64,000 nucleotides of DNA from Hyphomicrobium sp. (lineage in GTDB: Bacteria > Pseudomonadota > Alphaproteobacteria > Rhizobiales > Hyphomicrobiaceae): assembly GCA_003987725.1 (NCBI GenBank), contig RXJH01000010.1, positions 62,001 through 126,000 on the forward strand. The letters run 5' to 3'. This document shows positions 36,641-45,989 of the stretch, one piece after another. The translations under genes and the position numbers were made by a program. The notes beneath the pieces are model-generated. The model was not told the origin of the DNA. It saw nothing but the letters and a program-made list of their open reading frames with translations, and ran no database searches. Position 1 is the stretch's first letter, and each line of letters begins with the position of its first letter.

Positions 36641-38269
36641 ATGAAGCCGCTGCCAAGCCGGCCCGATCTCGATCAATTGAAGAAGCAAGCGAAGGAACTG
36701 CTGGCCGATTATCGGCGCGGCGCTCCCGAAGCCATCGATCGTTTCCGCGCATCCTTGCCCGCAGCCGCCGGTCTCGACCACGCGGCGATCATTCAACTAC
36801 GCTTACGATTACATGATGCTCAGTCGTGCTTGGCGCGCGAGCACGGATTTGACACCTGGGCCGATCTCAAGGGCTTCGTGGAAGCGATCCGGCTCAAGGC
36901 AGCAGATCCGCTCACTCTGGCGCGAGCGTTCTTCAATCTCGTCTATGCAGGCGACATTACGGGCAGCATGAACGGCGCACGCCCAACGGCTGCAGCTCGA
37001 TTGCTGTCGGATCATCCGCACCTCGCCGCGCAAAATCCCTGGATTGCCTGCGCTTCCGGAGATGTCGCCGTCGTCCGCAGCCAGATCCAAGCGTCTCCAT
37101 CGTGGATCAACCAATCCGGCGGACCGCTGAATCTTCCGCCTCTCGTCGCGGCGACCCATTCGAGCCTGCTGCGCATTGCGGACTTCAAGGTGCGGCTTTA
37201 CGAGACGGTCGATCTGCTGCTCGAAGCCGGTGCTGATCCTAATCAGTCGGTTGGCAGCCGTTGGTCACCAGCGTCCCTCAACGCTCCGTCCGAGGAGTAT
37301 AGGCTGTCGGCGCTCTACGGCGCGGCGGGACAAAACCACGATCCGGAATTGACCCGTCGTTTGCTCACTGCGGGGGCCGATCCCAACGACAATGAATCTC
37401 TCTATCACTCATTGGAAGCGCCCGCATGCACACGGCTTCTGCTCGAGGCGGGCGCGGTCGTCACAGGCACAAACGCCCTCTATCGCTGTCTTGATCTCGA
37501 TGATCTCGATACCTTCCGGCTGCTGCTAGCGCATGCGTCAGGCGCAAAGGAACTGAGCGACGCGCAACTGCTATTTTGGGCTATCAGGCGGCGACGATCG
37601 CCTGCGCACATAGAGGCCTTGCTGGCGGCCGGTGTCGACCCAATGGCGAAAACGCGGGACGGTGTCAGCGCTTACACGCAAGCTCTTCGCTATGGCCTGC
37701 CCGATGTTGCCGACGTCTTGCGGAGCGTCGGTGCGGGTGAGGATCCCAAGGAAGAGGACCGGTTCGTTGCGGCGTGCGCGCGAGGCGACTTAGTGGCTGC
37801 GCGCCAGATCAAGGCGCTTCGGCCGGACTTGCCCCAGGGCTTGAGCGAAATTCAATTAAGGCTCTTGCCAGAGCTGGCTGCCGCCGGTTGCGCCGAGGCG
37901 GTTCGCGCGATGGTCGAACTCGGCTGGCCGATTGGCATTCGCGGCGGTGACTGGAACGCCAGCGCCTTGAACCATGCCGTGTTTCGCGGCGACGGTGCAC
38001 TCGCACGCTTCCTGCTTGAGCGGGGTGCGTCGTGGACCGAAGAGCATGGCTTCGGGGATAATGTGTGCGGTACGCTGAGTTGGGCTTCTCTCAATCAGCC
38101 GGTTGATAACGGCGACTGGGTTGCTTGCGCTGAAGTTCTCGTCGCCAGCGGAATGCCGCCGGCATTGCGGGATCCAGCTGATCCTCAGAACGTCCTCGTC
38201 GCTGGGAAGCGCAGGCAGTTCTCCGACGAGGTCACCGAGTTTCTGCTCGGCCGGAGCGGAGATATTTGA
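36641..38269 (+). CDS. Ankyrin-repeat protein
   Basis: Protein of 542 residues. The N-terminal 80 residues (PDLDQLKKQAKELLADYRRG, ARE-HGFDTWADLKG) form a conserved helical region found at the head of many bacterial ankyrin proteins. Ankyrin-type repeats follow: LLEAGADPNQSVGS, LLTAGADPNDNESLYHS, LLLEAGAVVTGTNALY, LLAAGVDPMAKTRDG, LLERGASWTEEHG. No signal peptide or TM helix is seen, so it is probably cytoplasmic and binds proteins. The start at 36641 has a GGAGG RBS. It is framed by a 33-bp direct repeat of the gdhA 3' end, which suggests insertion or duplication. Confidence 0.88.
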   Translation: MKPLPSRPDLDQLKKQAKELLADYRRGAPEAIDRFRASLPAAAGLDHAAIIQLRLRLHDAQSCLAREHGFDTWADLKGFVEAIRLKAADPLTLARAFFNLVYAGDITGSMNGARPTAAARLLSDHPHLAAQNPWIACASGDVAVVRSQIQASPSWINQSGGPLNLPPLVAATHSSLLRIADFKVRLYETVDLLLEAGADPNQSVGSRWSPASLNAPSEEYRLSALYGAAGQNHDPELTRRLLTAGADPNDNESLYHSLEAPACTRLLLEAGAVVTGTNALYRCLDLDDLDTFRLLLAHASGAKELSDAQLLFWAIRRRRSPAHIEALLAAGVDPMAKTRDGVSAYTQALRYGLPDVADVLRSVGAGEDPKEEDRFVAACARGDLVAARQIKALRPDLPQGLSEIQLRLLPELAAAGCAEAVRAMVELGWPIGIRGGDWNASALNHAVFRGDGALARFLLERGASWTEEHGFGDNVCGTLSWASLNQPVDNGDWVACAEVLVASGMPPALRDPADPQNVLVAGKRRQFSDEVTEFLLGRSGDI

Positions 38270-38302
38270 GCTTGGCAAGCAGCGACGCTTGAAGGAAGCG
38301 CC

Positions 38303-38335
38303 GCGCTTGGTGTGATCTGAACTCAGGAGTGAAGA
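38303..38335 (+). repeat. Direct repeat copy 2 (downstream of ankyrin gene)
   Basis: Second copy of the gdhA 3'-end segment (32 of 33 bases identical to 36319-36351). It includes the gdhA stop context GTGTGATCTGAACTCAGGAG but has no gdhA gene before it. A stem-loop, GCGGAGTG (38373-38380) with CACTCCGC (38395-38402), follows 37 bases later. Confidence 0.85.
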
Positions 38336-38432
38336 TCGTTCGCGTTGGCCGCGAGCGTATCAATTCCAAAATGCGGAGTGGCGAGGAGACTCGACACTCC
38401 GCGCCGCGTTCCTTCGTTCACTGAACATATCA

Positions 38433-39140
38433 TCATGTCGCGTGTGCGGATGACTTGCTGCGCCCCGCTAGTTTGTCGAGCAGAACCTTGGCCGCTGGGC
38501 CCGAGGAATGCGGATTCTGTCCCGTCGTGAGCAAGCCATCGGTCACGACATGAGGCTCCCAGTTGGCCTTCTTCGAAAAGACGGCACCCAGCTTCAACAT
38601 TTCATCTTCGACCAAGAAGGGCACGATTTTCGTGAGGCCGACGTTTTCCTCTTCGCCGTCGGTGAAACCCGTAACTTCCTTTCCCTCTACGAGAACTTTG
38701 CCGTCGGGCATTTTGACATGACGCAGAGCTCCAGTTGAATGACAGACGACAGCGAATGGTTTGCCCGCGGCAAGGAAAGATTCTATCAGCTTGATGGAGT
38801 TCTTATCTTCGGCAAGATCCCACATTGGGCCATGGCCGCCCGGATAGAAAACGGTGTCGAAGTCTTCCTGCCTGACGCTGTCGAGACGAAGGGTTTTGTC
38901 GAGCTGCGCCTCGGCCGCCGCGTCCTTCTCGAACCGGCGCGTCAACTCGGTTCGGAATTCAGGTTCGTTGCTCTTGGGGTCAAGCGGTGGCCGGCCGCCC
39001 TTCGGGGACGCGAGGGTGATCTCAGCTCCGGAGTCCTTGAACACGTAATAGGGAGCAGCAAGCTCTTCGAGCCAAAAGCCGGTCTTGCGACCAGTATTAC
39101 CGAGAGCGTCATGCGAGGTTATCACCATCAGGACTTTCAT
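38433..39140 (-). CDS. DJ-1/PfpI superfamily protein (class I glutamine amidotransferase-like, HchA-type)
   Basis: Protein of 235 residues. MKVLMVITSHDALGNTGRKTGFW is the typical start of the Hsp31/HchA-like branch. A Glu follows in the GAEITLASPKGG region, and the nucleophilic Cys elbow is FAVVCHSTGAL. The family includes glyoxalase III, chaperones and deglycases that handle reactive carbonyls. The start at 39140 has GGAGG six bases upstream; the longer frame to 39275 has no family support. The gene is monocistronic. Confidence 0.92.
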   Translation of the reverse strand: MKVLMVITSHDALGNTGRKTGFWLEELAAPYYVFKDSGAEITLASPKGGRPPLDPKSNEPEFRTELTRRFEKDAAAEAQLDKTLRLDSVRQEDFDTVFYPGGHGPMWDLAEDKNSIKLIESFLAAGKPFAVVCHSTGALRHVKMPDGKVLVEGKEVTGFTDGEEENVGLTKIVPFLVEDEMLKLGAVFSKKANWEPHVVTDGLLTTGQNPHSSGPAAKVLLDKLAGRSKSSAHAT

Positions 39141-39287
39141 CTGTCGCCTCCTTCTTGCTCGGTTTGCAAAACATTTCAGGGCAACAGAATTGCGGCCATG
39201 CATAAGGATACGGTTACAGCTTTGATGCGCATTTAATGCGATCAGCGCGCAAATGTCTGAGCGTTTCGCGATCACATGTCGGATTCA

Positions 39288-39950
39288 TCAAAGCAGCCGG
39301 CGCACATTTGCGCGTAGCACCGGGAGCAGATCCGTGTCGAACCACGTATTGCGTTGAAGCCATTTGTTGTTGTGCCACGAGGGATGCGGTAGCGGAATTC
39401 GGCGCACTGATGGATCTTCCGCGTAGACATCGCGCCAGCGTTCCACCGTACGAGTGACACCCTGCCGCGCTGCTCGTTGGCCGAGATGCCATCGTTGAGC
39501 GTAGCCGCCAATAAGCAAGAGCAGCTTCACATTCGGCAAATGAGCGAACAATGGCGCTCGCCAAGTTTCGGCGCACTCGCGGCGAGGCGGCAAGTCGCTG
39601 CCGTCGGGCCTCAATCCTGGAAAGCAAAAACCCATCCCGATGATCGCGATCTTGGAGGAATCGTAGAACGTCGTCTCATCAATCCCCAGCCACTGCCTCA
39701 ACCTCGCTCCTGATCGATCATCAAACGGCCGGCCGGATTTATGGACGCGCGTTCCGGGCGCCTGGCCAACGATGCAGATGCGCGCTGTCTTCGAAATTTG
39801 GAGGATGGGTCGCGGCTCATGGGCGAGCGGCTTCCCATAGCGGGGATGGTCATGGCAGATCCTGCACGCACGGATCAACTTCACCAAACCGTCGAGTGCG
39901 TCGGCATTAGAGGGCGGGGCCTCAACTGGAACGATCGTTGTCTCAGCCAC
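39288..39950 (-). CDS. Uracil-DNA glycosylase family protein
   Basis: Protein of 220 residues in the UDG superfamily (COG1573-like). Motif 1 is GQAPGTRVHKSGRPFDDRSG, and motif 2 is the His-containing PLPHPSWHNNKW. It would excise uracil or related damaged bases from DNA. An N-terminal pair of Cys (RACRICHDH) may be half of a cluster-binding site, but the four Cys of Fe-S family 4/5 UDGs are not obvious. Start GTG at 39950 (MAETTIVPV). A DUF488 gene lies upstream on the same strand. Confidence 0.85.
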   Translation of the reverse strand: MAETTIVPVEAPPSNADALDGLVKLIRACRICHDHPRYGKPLAHEPRPILQISKTARICIVGQAPGTRVHKSGRPFDDRSGARLRQWLGIDETTFYDSSKIAIIGMGFCFPGLRPDGSDLPPRRECAETWRAPLFAHLPNVKLLLLIGGYAQRWHLGQRAARQGVTRTVERWRDVYAEDPSVRRIPLPHPSWHNNKWLQRNTWFDTDLLPVLRANVRRLL

Positions 39951-40022
39951 GTGTTGGGATTCCTTTCAAACCCGTGTGCTAAGCTAGATTCTGTCAATCT
40001 CGGAGGCAACTGCACTCCGAAC

Positions 40023-40400
40023 TTAGGTATGCCGTCCTTCGAGCAGGACATCTTTCAGGACAACCGCATCGTTGTGCTCCTCGTCGTGCGCGCTGTAAAC
40101 GAGGGTGACGGTATGCGTCTTGGCCAGCGCGCGAATGTGCTTCAGGATATCGGCGTGCTGTTGAAGCTCGGCTCGATAGCGGCGCTGAAATTCCGCCCAG
40201 CGTGCCGGATCGTGGCCGAACCATTTGCGGAGCTCGGTGCTCGGCGCAATGTCTTTTTCCCACTCGTCGAGCGAAGCCTTTTCCTTACTGACCCCGCGAG
40301 GCCAAAGCCGATCGACGAGTATCCGAACGCCGTCAGAAGGCGCGGGCGGTTCGTAGGCGCGTTTCAATCGCAGATGGGAGGCGGGAAAAGGTGCCGTCAT
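40023..40400 (-). CDS. DUF488 family protein
   Basis: Conserved cytoplasmic protein of 125 residues. The family signature VRILVDRLWPRGVSKEKASLD is at about residues 25-45, followed by WFGHDPARWAEFQRRY and VTLVYSAHDEEHNDAVVLKD. The biochemical function is unknown. An RBS (GGGAGCG) precedes the ATG at 40400. It may be co-transcribed with the glycosylase gene 70 bp downstream. Confidence 0.9.
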   Translation of the reverse strand: MTAPFPASHLRLKRAYEPPAPSDGVRILVDRLWPRGVSKEKASLDEWEKDIAPSTELRKWFGHDPARWAEFQRRYRAELQQHADILKHIRALAKTHTVTLVYSAHDEEHNDAVVLKDVLLEGRHT

Positions 40401-40639
40401 GAGACGCTCCCTTGAAGCGGATTGGGCGGCAATAAAGTGCGCCGCACTTTGGGACTATAAAAATCAGCGAAAAAAATCAGACCAATGGCTGCGCTTCGCA
40501 CCCGATCCGTATGAGCCACAGGTTATTGAGCGCCCACTTAGAGTCAATGATCGAAAGGGGTACCGCCTAAAGGCTCCGATGCTGGCGAGCTACTCGTGGA
40601 CGAGGCGCGAGTCCTGCCCGCGGCCAATCACTTCTGGTG

Positions 40640-41000
40640 CTACCAACGATACCGCAGGCTTCCGATAACCATGCGACCTTGATCAAGATAGCAATAGTTG
40701 GACGACGTCATTCTGAATATCGAACACGTTGTTGACGTTGACTTGCAACTTCGCCCCGGCGAAGCTTGGATCGAATTTCGCGACGAGTCCTCGTCATCGC
40801 CGAAGCTCCACCCGATGTAATGGACATCAGATCCGAAGCCCAGTCCGACCGAAGACAATGCCGCCGTCTTCAATTGTCAGCGCCGGGGCCAGATTGAGTC
40901 TGTCGCCGGGAACCCCCGTGGCCTCCAAGGGGTAAGCAGCAGGATACGGGCTTTCGGGAGTAGACCCTGGCCGGCCGTCACCCGGCCTAGTTCTCGCGAT
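40640..41000 (-). pseudogene. Frameshifted C-terminal remnant of a TonB-dependent siderophore receptor
   Basis: Outer-membrane iron-siderophore receptor fragment, decayed. On the minus strand, pieces in different frames align in order to the end of a FhuE/FpvA-type receptor: VPGDRLNLAPALTIEDGG, then GLGFGSDVHYIGWSFGDDED, then FAGAKLQVNVNNVFDIQND, then SNYCYLDQGRMVIGSLRYRW and a stop at 40640-40642. The terminal aromatic residue is the normal outer-membrane sorting signal. At least three frameshifts break it and the N-terminal 600 or so residues are absent. The upstream boundary is approximate. It is a relic of a lost iron-uptake gene. Confidence 0.75.
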
Positions 41001-41094
41001 GCAGCAACCTCCCGGAATGCCGTTTTGGGCCTGTGGTAGGCGCTTGAAGATCACAGCGAAGTAATTGGGGAATGGCACGAACTTGGCCTAAAGT

Positions 41095-41874
41095 ATGGCG
41101 CAAGAAAATTCACGTCCGTTCTGGGAGACTACAATTGTGGCTGAGAAAGCCAAGGCTCGCGCAGGCCGGCCTATATCTCAAACCTCAACGCCAGATCTTG
41201 CCCTCAAGCCTTTCGCGCAAGAAGAAACCTTCAAGGCGAAAGCCTATAAGGCCCTCAAGAGCGCGATCATCGAGATGGATATTTACAGCTCGCCAGAGCA
41301 AGCCTGGATCGACGAACGTCATTTGTCTGAAAAACTCGGCGTGAGCCGAACGCCGGTGCGTGAAGCCATACTCATGCTCGAGCAGCAAGGCTTCGTTAAA
41401 TCGGTACCACGTCGCGGGATTATGGTCGTCAAAAAGACCAAGCACGAAGTCATCGAGATGATTCAAGTCTGGGCCGCACTCGAGAGCATGGCAGCACGCC
41501 TCATCACTCAGCGCGCAAGCGACGAGGAAATCGGAAGGCTTCGGCTACTTTTCAAAGAGTTCGACGCAAGCCACAAGCCCGAGGATTATCTGAGTGAATA
41601 TTCGACAGCGAATATTCGCTTTCACCAAACGATCATTGAACTGACTGGCTCTCCCCTTCTCGCCGAGATGACGGAGAACCTAGTATTGCACGTGCGCGGG
41701 ATCAGGCAGATTACGATTGGCCGGGACCATCGCGCGGCACGGTCGATCGTAGATCATCTCGGAATCATCGAAGCTCTGGAGAGGCGCGAGACGGAACTCG
41801 CCGAAAAGTTGGCGCGCGATCACACGCTAGGTCTTGCAGCTTACGTCGCGGAACACAGCGAAGGCATTTTTTGA
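41095..41874 (+). CDS. GntR-family transcriptional regulator (FCD subfamily)
   Basis: Regulator of 259 residues. A basic, disordered N-terminal 45 residues precede a GntR winged helix (HLSEKLGVSRTPVREAILML). An FCD domain with the usual His/Asp metal ligands follows (TANIRFHQTIIELTG, IVDHLGIIEAL, LARDHTLGLAAYV). Start ATG at 41095. Its target is not obvious: the neighbours are a receptor relic and the convergent tex gene. FCD regulators commonly respond to organic acids, and the oxalate decarboxylase gene 3.5 kb away is one possible target. Confidence 0.9.
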   Translation: MAQENSRPFWETTIVAEKAKARAGRPISQTSTPDLALKPFAQEETFKAKAYKALKSAIIEMDIYSSPEQAWIDERHLSEKLGVSRTPVREAILMLEQQGFVKSVPRRGIMVVKKTKHEVIEMIQVWAALESMAARLITQRASDEEIGRLRLLFKEFDASHKPEDYLSEYSTANIRFHQTIIELTGSPLLAEMTENLVLHVRGIRQITIGRDHRAARSIVDHLGIIEALERRETELAEKLARDHTLGLAAYVAEHSEGIF

Positions 41875-41907
41875 TTTGGTGTGAGCAGAGTGGTCTTTCT
41901 TCGGCCC

Positions 41908-44208
41908 TCAATTCTTCCCGGCTTCGCGCGCGCGGCGGAGCGCGGCTGCAAGAGCCGACTCCCCCTCCTGGCTCTTAGGGCTCGATGCCTGAACGTTTGA
42001 ACGCCGCATATCGCCTCCCCTTTCGCGCGCAGGCGTGTGGCTTTCGACCGTTCCGGATTTCATTGTGAGCGCGATGCGCTTGCGTTCGACGTCAACGTCC
42101 TTCACGCGGACCTTCACCACGTCTCCCGCCTTCACGATCTCGCGCGGATCCTTCACGAATTTATCTGCAAGCTCGGATACGTGCACCAATCCATCTTGAT
42201 GCACACCGACATCGACGAAGGCGCCGAATGCCGTCACGTTCGTCACGACACCTTCGAGCATCATGCCGGGGCGCAAATCCGCGATCTTCTCGACGCCCTC
42301 TTTGAATTCGGCCGTCTTGAACTCGGGACGCGGATCGCGGCCCGGCTTTTCAAGCTCGGCCAGAATGTCGATCACAGTTGGCGTGCCGAAGCGTTCATCG
42401 GCGAATTGCCTTGGATTGAGGGATTTCAGGAATGCGCTGTCGCCAATCATTGCCTTAACGGGCCGCTTCATCTCCTTCGCAATGCGTTCGACGACATCGT
42501 AAGCTTCAGGATGGACAGCCGATGCATCGAGCGGGTTCGGCCCATTCGCGATCCGCAGGAAGCCAGCAGCCTGCTCGTAGGCCTTCGGACCCAGGCGGGC
42601 GACCTTCTTAATTTCCGTGCGCTTCTTGAACGCGCCGTTCTCATTCCGGTGCAAAACGATATTGGCCGCTATCGTGGCATTCAGTCCAGCAACGCGGGCA
42701 AGCAGCGGCGCCGAGGCCATGTTTACATCGACGCCGACGGAGTTGACGCAGTCCTCGACGACGGCATCGAGCGAACGCGCAAGCTCGGTTTGATTGACGT
42801 CGTGCTGGTATTGGCCGACGCCGATGGCTTTCGGTTCAATCTTCACGAGCTCTGCAAGCGGATCCTGCAGACGCCGCGCGATCGACACCGCGCCACGCAA
42901 GGACACGTCCAGATTCGGAAACTCCCGCGCGCCGATCTCGGACGCGGAATAGACCGATGCACCCGCCTCGGAGACGATCACCTTCGTCAGCTTCAGATCG
43001 GGCATTTTCTTCATCAGATCGGCTGCGAGCTTATCGGTTTCGCGACTGGCCGTGCCGTTGCCAATGGCAATAATGTCGACCTTATGCTTCATGCATAGCG
43101 CGGCCAATGCCGCGAGCGCGCCATTCCAATCGTTACGCGGTTCGTGCGGATAGACGGTGGTCGTATCGAGAACCTTGCCGGTCTGATCGACAACGGCAAC
43201 CTTCACCCCGGTACGTATCCCGGGATCGAGCCCCATCGTTACGCGCGAACCCGCAGGCGCCGCGAGAAGCAGATCCTTGAGGTTAGACTTGAAGACACCG
43301 ATGGCTGCGGTGTCGGACTCCTCCTTCACCCGCGTCAGCAAATCGGCGGCAAGAGATGTGTGGAGCTTCGTCTTCCACGCAAGCTTGACGGTATCGATCA
43401 GCCATTTGTCCGCGGCGCGGCCGCGCTCGGCAATGTTGAAGGCGACCATGATCTTCGCCTCGGCCGGGTGGCGCTGGTTCGGCTCCAGTTCGACATCGAG
43501 ATCAAGGTCGAGAAAGCCCTCGTTCCGACCGCGCAAAAGCGCCAAGGCACGATGCGACGGGATCTGGCGGATTGCCTGAGAAAAATCGAAATAATCGGAA
43601 AACTTTGCGCCTTCGGCATCTTTGCCCTTCAGCACTTTCGAAATGAGGAGGCCCGTCGCCCACAGCCATTGGCGCAAATCCCCGACGAGTTTCGCATCTT
43701 CGCCGATCCGCTCGATCAGGATGGACCGCGCGCCTTCGAGAGCCGCCTTGGCGTCGCTCACGCCCTTATCGGTAGAGACATATTTTTCTGCCTCTTTCGG
43801 CGGATCAAGCGATGGGTTGCCGATAAGCGCATCGGCCAGCGGCTCGAGGCCGGCCTCACGCGCGATCTGGGCTTTCGTTCGCCGCTTCGGCTTGAAGGGC
43901 GCGTAGAGATCCTCAAGCTCGACCTTGGTATCCGCGCCAGAAATTGCGCGTTGCAATTCCGGCGTCAGCTTGCCTTGCTCGTTGATGCTCTTCAGCACCG
44001 CTGCGCGCCGGTCTTCGAGTTCGGTCAAGTACCCTAGACGCTCTTCGAGCTTGCGGAGCTGCGTATCGTCGAGTCCGCCGGTTTTCTCTTTGCGGTAGCG
44101 CGCGATGAAGGGGACGGTCGCACCGTCTTTGAGCAGGTCTACGGCTGCGGTGACTTGAGCGAGCTGAACGCTAAGTTCCTTGGCAATGCGGGTGTTGATC
44201 GAGTCCAA
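41908..44208 (-). CDS. tex: Tex-family transcription accessory protein
   Basis: Nucleic-acid-binding protein of 766 residues, the normal length. The Tex N-terminal helical domain is followed by a YqgF/RuvC-like core ([20 protein letters not shown]). Helix-hairpin-helix motifs come next ([20 protein letters not shown]). A C-terminal S1 domain closes it ([32 protein letters not shown]). The tail is short and charged. It starts with TTG at 44208, with AGGGG upstream. Tex affects transcription and RNA turnover. It is a single gene, convergent with the GntR gene. Confidence 0.96.
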   Translation of the reverse strand: MDSINTRIAKELSVQLAQVTAAVDLLKDGATVPFIARYRKEKTGGLDDTQLRKLEERLGYLTELEDRRAAVLKSINEQGKLTPELQRAISGADTKVELEDLYAPFKPKRRTKAQIAREAGLEPLADALIGNPSLDPPKEAEKYVSTDKGVSDAKAALEGARSILIERIGEDAKLVGDLRQWLWATGLLISKVLKGKDAEGAKFSDYFDFSQAIRQIPSHRALALLRGRNEGFLDLDLDVELEPNQRHPAEAKIMVAFNIAERGRAADKWLIDTVKLAWKTKLHTSLAADLLTRVKEESDTAAIGVFKSNLKDLLLAAPAGSRVTMGLDPGIRTGVKVAVVDQTGKVLDTTTVYPHEPRNDWNGALAALAALCMKHKVDIIAIGNGTASRETDKLAADLMKKMPDLKLTKVIVSEAGASVYSASEIGAREFPNLDVSLRGAVSIARRLQDPLAELVKIEPKAIGVGQYQHDVNQTELARSLDAVVEDCVNSVGVDVNMASAPLLARVAGLNATIAANIVLHRNENGAFKKRTEIKKVARLGPKAYEQAAGFLRIANGPNPLDASAVHPEAYDVVERIAKEMKRPVKAMIGDSAFLKSLNPRQFADERFGTPTVIDILAELEKPGRDPRPEFKTAEFKEGVEKIADLRPGMMLEGVVTNVTAFGAFVDVGVHQDGLVHVSELADKFVKDPREIVKAGDVVKVRVKDVDVERKRIALTMKSGTVESHTPARERGGDMRRSNVQASSPKSQEGESALAAALRRAREAGKN

Positions 44209-44410
44209 ATGCTATCCCCTGCGAGGCCGTTCCGTTCGCCTCATTTCAAATGAACCCTGACGGATTTTTTTGCTGATGGTCAAGTCGGCCGTGCGGTCCT
44301 AAGGAGTGCACTCGGCGCTTCAGCAAAGACCATGCGAGAATGGCGCTTCCGGCTGCGTCGGGCAGCCCAATACTACTCGCGTATTGTCGCCAATTTCCGG
44401 CGAAGCGCGT

Positions 44411-44575
44411 TCAAACCAGGCCGGGCAGTCTCGTCGCCGCCCAAATTATGACGACGACCGCAAGGATGCCGAGCCAGATGTTCTCCCGGCGCACAAATGC
44501 AGCAATAGCAAGTGCGACGCAGGCGATGACCGCTATGACATCGATCGCCTTTACGTAGTCCATCAGGAAGTTCAT
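44411..44575 (-). CDS. Small two-helix membrane protein
   Basis: A 54-residue protein. It begins MNFLMDYVKA and has two hydrophobic helices, IDVIAVIACVALAIAAFV and WLGILAVVVIIWAA, joined by RREN, with a TRLPGLV tail. Positive residues in the loop suggest both ends are outside. The frame is fully consistent, though the RBS is weak. No family is recognised. It lies between tex and the oxalate decarboxylase gene on the same strand. Confidence 0.6.
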   Translation of the reverse strand: MNFLMDYVKAIDVIAVIACVALAIAAFVRRENIWLGILAVVVIIWAATRLPGLV

Positions 44576-44673
44576 TTGGGTTTCTGACGCATGTTAGATG
44601 TGAAGTTCCACTTGCACTGCCTAACGGAGCTCACCTCGCGATCAGGGGTTAGCCCCACCGCGAATGAGTGCCG

Positions 44674-45717
44674 CTATCGTCCTCGAATGAAAAAGTGCTC
44701 CTGCCTTGGCAGCCGCTCGGCATCCGCAAAAGGTATGTTGAGGTTTGTCGCAAGGACGTCGACCGGATTTGTGCTGATCCATGCGGAGAGATCATTGGCC
44801 TGGTAGTGACCGTTGTTGAATCCGACGAGCACTTTCAGCAGGTCACGTCCGGTATTCTTGATGTAATGGCCCGTTCCCATCGGGACGTAACCCACATCGC
44901 CTTTTTGATATTCGTTCATCACAACGTCGCCCTCGGCAAGAAAAACCGCCATCTCTGCCGATCCCTCAAGATAATACTGCCATTCGTCGGCGGAGGGATG
45001 CCAGTGGAGCTCGCGCATGCTTCCCGGTTCGATTTCGAGGACCGATCCTGCCATTGTTGTACAGATTGGAAACTCATCGACGCCGACGGTACGCTGCGTG
45101 CCGCCGCCGGGCGTCCGCCTCGGCTGTTGAGCCATGAGCGGATAGCGATGGGTGGTCAGCAGGGCCGGATCGTGACGCGGGGCGGAGTATGGCGAGAGAT
45201 CGTTCGGGATCGGTCCGGGTCCCGCGAAATAGACCTCACCCTTCGGCATCTTGGCGATGAACTCCGGACTCACTCCAAGGCTTTGCGCGGCAACATCCAC
45301 CGGTGTGCGGGAAAGCCAATCGGATATGCTGAACGTGTGATCCTCGGAAAAGTAGCCGTTGTCGAAGATGAGAATGAAATGGCTTTCTCCGGGGCCGAGG
45401 CACTGTATCGAGTGACCGAAACCTCTTGGAAAAAACCAGACGTCCCCCGGGCTGAAGGTATCGATGTACGAAGAGCCATCGGGATGCAGGCAGGTGGTGC
45501 GGACGCTGCCGGTGACGACGTATCCCCACTCTCCCGCGTTGGCGTGCCAGTGCAATTCACGCATGCCTCCCGGCGCGAGACGCATCGAGACGCCGGCGAT
45601 GCCCTGACTAATCGGAAATTGTTTTGCGGAAGCTTCGCGGGTCGATCCGCCGGGTTTGACGTGACTAGGCTCCTCCTTTTCCAACTGAAAGCGGTACGTG
45701 TTTTTCACATTTTTCAT
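44674..45717 (-). CDS. oxdC: Oxalate decarboxylase (bicupin)
   Basis: Mn-dependent conversion of oxalate to formate and CO2. At 347 residues it is a two-cupin protein. Each cupin has the HxHx4E metal site: ELHWHANAGEWGYVVTG in the first and ELHWHPSADEWQYYLEG in the second, with the later His in GHSIQ and GHYIKN. The active-site lid that carries the proton-donor Glu reads SEDHTF here, against SENSTF in the Bacillus enzyme. The Glu is kept, so decarboxylase rather than oxidase activity is expected. The start at 45717 (MKNVKNTYRF) has GGAGGA six bases upstream. No signal peptide is present. No frc/oxc genes are near. Confidence 0.92.
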   Translation of the reverse strand: MKNVKNTYRFQLEKEEPSHVKPGGSTREASAKQFPISQGIAGVSMRLAPGGMRELHWHANAGEWGYVVTGSVRTTCLHPDGSSYIDTFSPGDVWFFPRGFGHSIQCLGPGESHFILIFDNGYFSEDHTFSISDWLSRTPVDVAAQSLGVSPEFIAKMPKGEVYFAGPGPIPNDLSPYSAPRHDPALLTTHRYPLMAQQPRRTPGGGTQRTVGVDEFPICTTMAGSVLEIEPGSMRELHWHPSADEWQYYLEGSAEMAVFLAEGDVVMNEYQKGDVGYVPMGTGHYIKNTGRDLLKVLVGFNNGHYQANDLSAWISTNPVDVLATNLNIPFADAERLPRQEHFFIRGR

Positions 45718-45828
45718 AATTCGTCCTCCGCGCTGAAACGTACAGCTCATGCATCGGATCAAATGCCCGGCGCCCTGACCCTTCCGGCTTGATGTGTGCT
45801 TCAGCGTCGATAGAAAGTGGATGACTAT

Positions 45829-45881
45829 GAAGATGGTAACGATATCTACGCGGCGCCGCGTGGCGATATCTGAAGATGGTA
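45829..45881. promoter_or_regulatory. Symmetric repeat cluster upstream of oxalate decarboxylase
   Basis: GAAGATGGTA occurs at 45829 and 45872, GATATC at 45841 and 45865, and between them lies the perfect palindrome ACGCGGCGCCGCGT (45848-45861). It sits about 110 bp upstream of the oxdC start. This looks like a multi-site operator; the binding protein is unknown. Confidence 0.45.
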
Positions 45882-45989
45882 TGGCTTAATGAATCCCGCG
45901 TTCGGTCAATACATTTGCCATCATCGGCACAATGAACACGGGCGAGGCGGCGCTACAATAAACCGGCTTCGGAAGACCGATTGTGCGCC

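Noticed and set aside
42037-43098. 353-codon plus-strand frame opposite tex, and a 297-codon frame at 43144-44037
   Set aside because: Both mirror the GC-rich tex coding strand and show no domains; tex is unambiguous.
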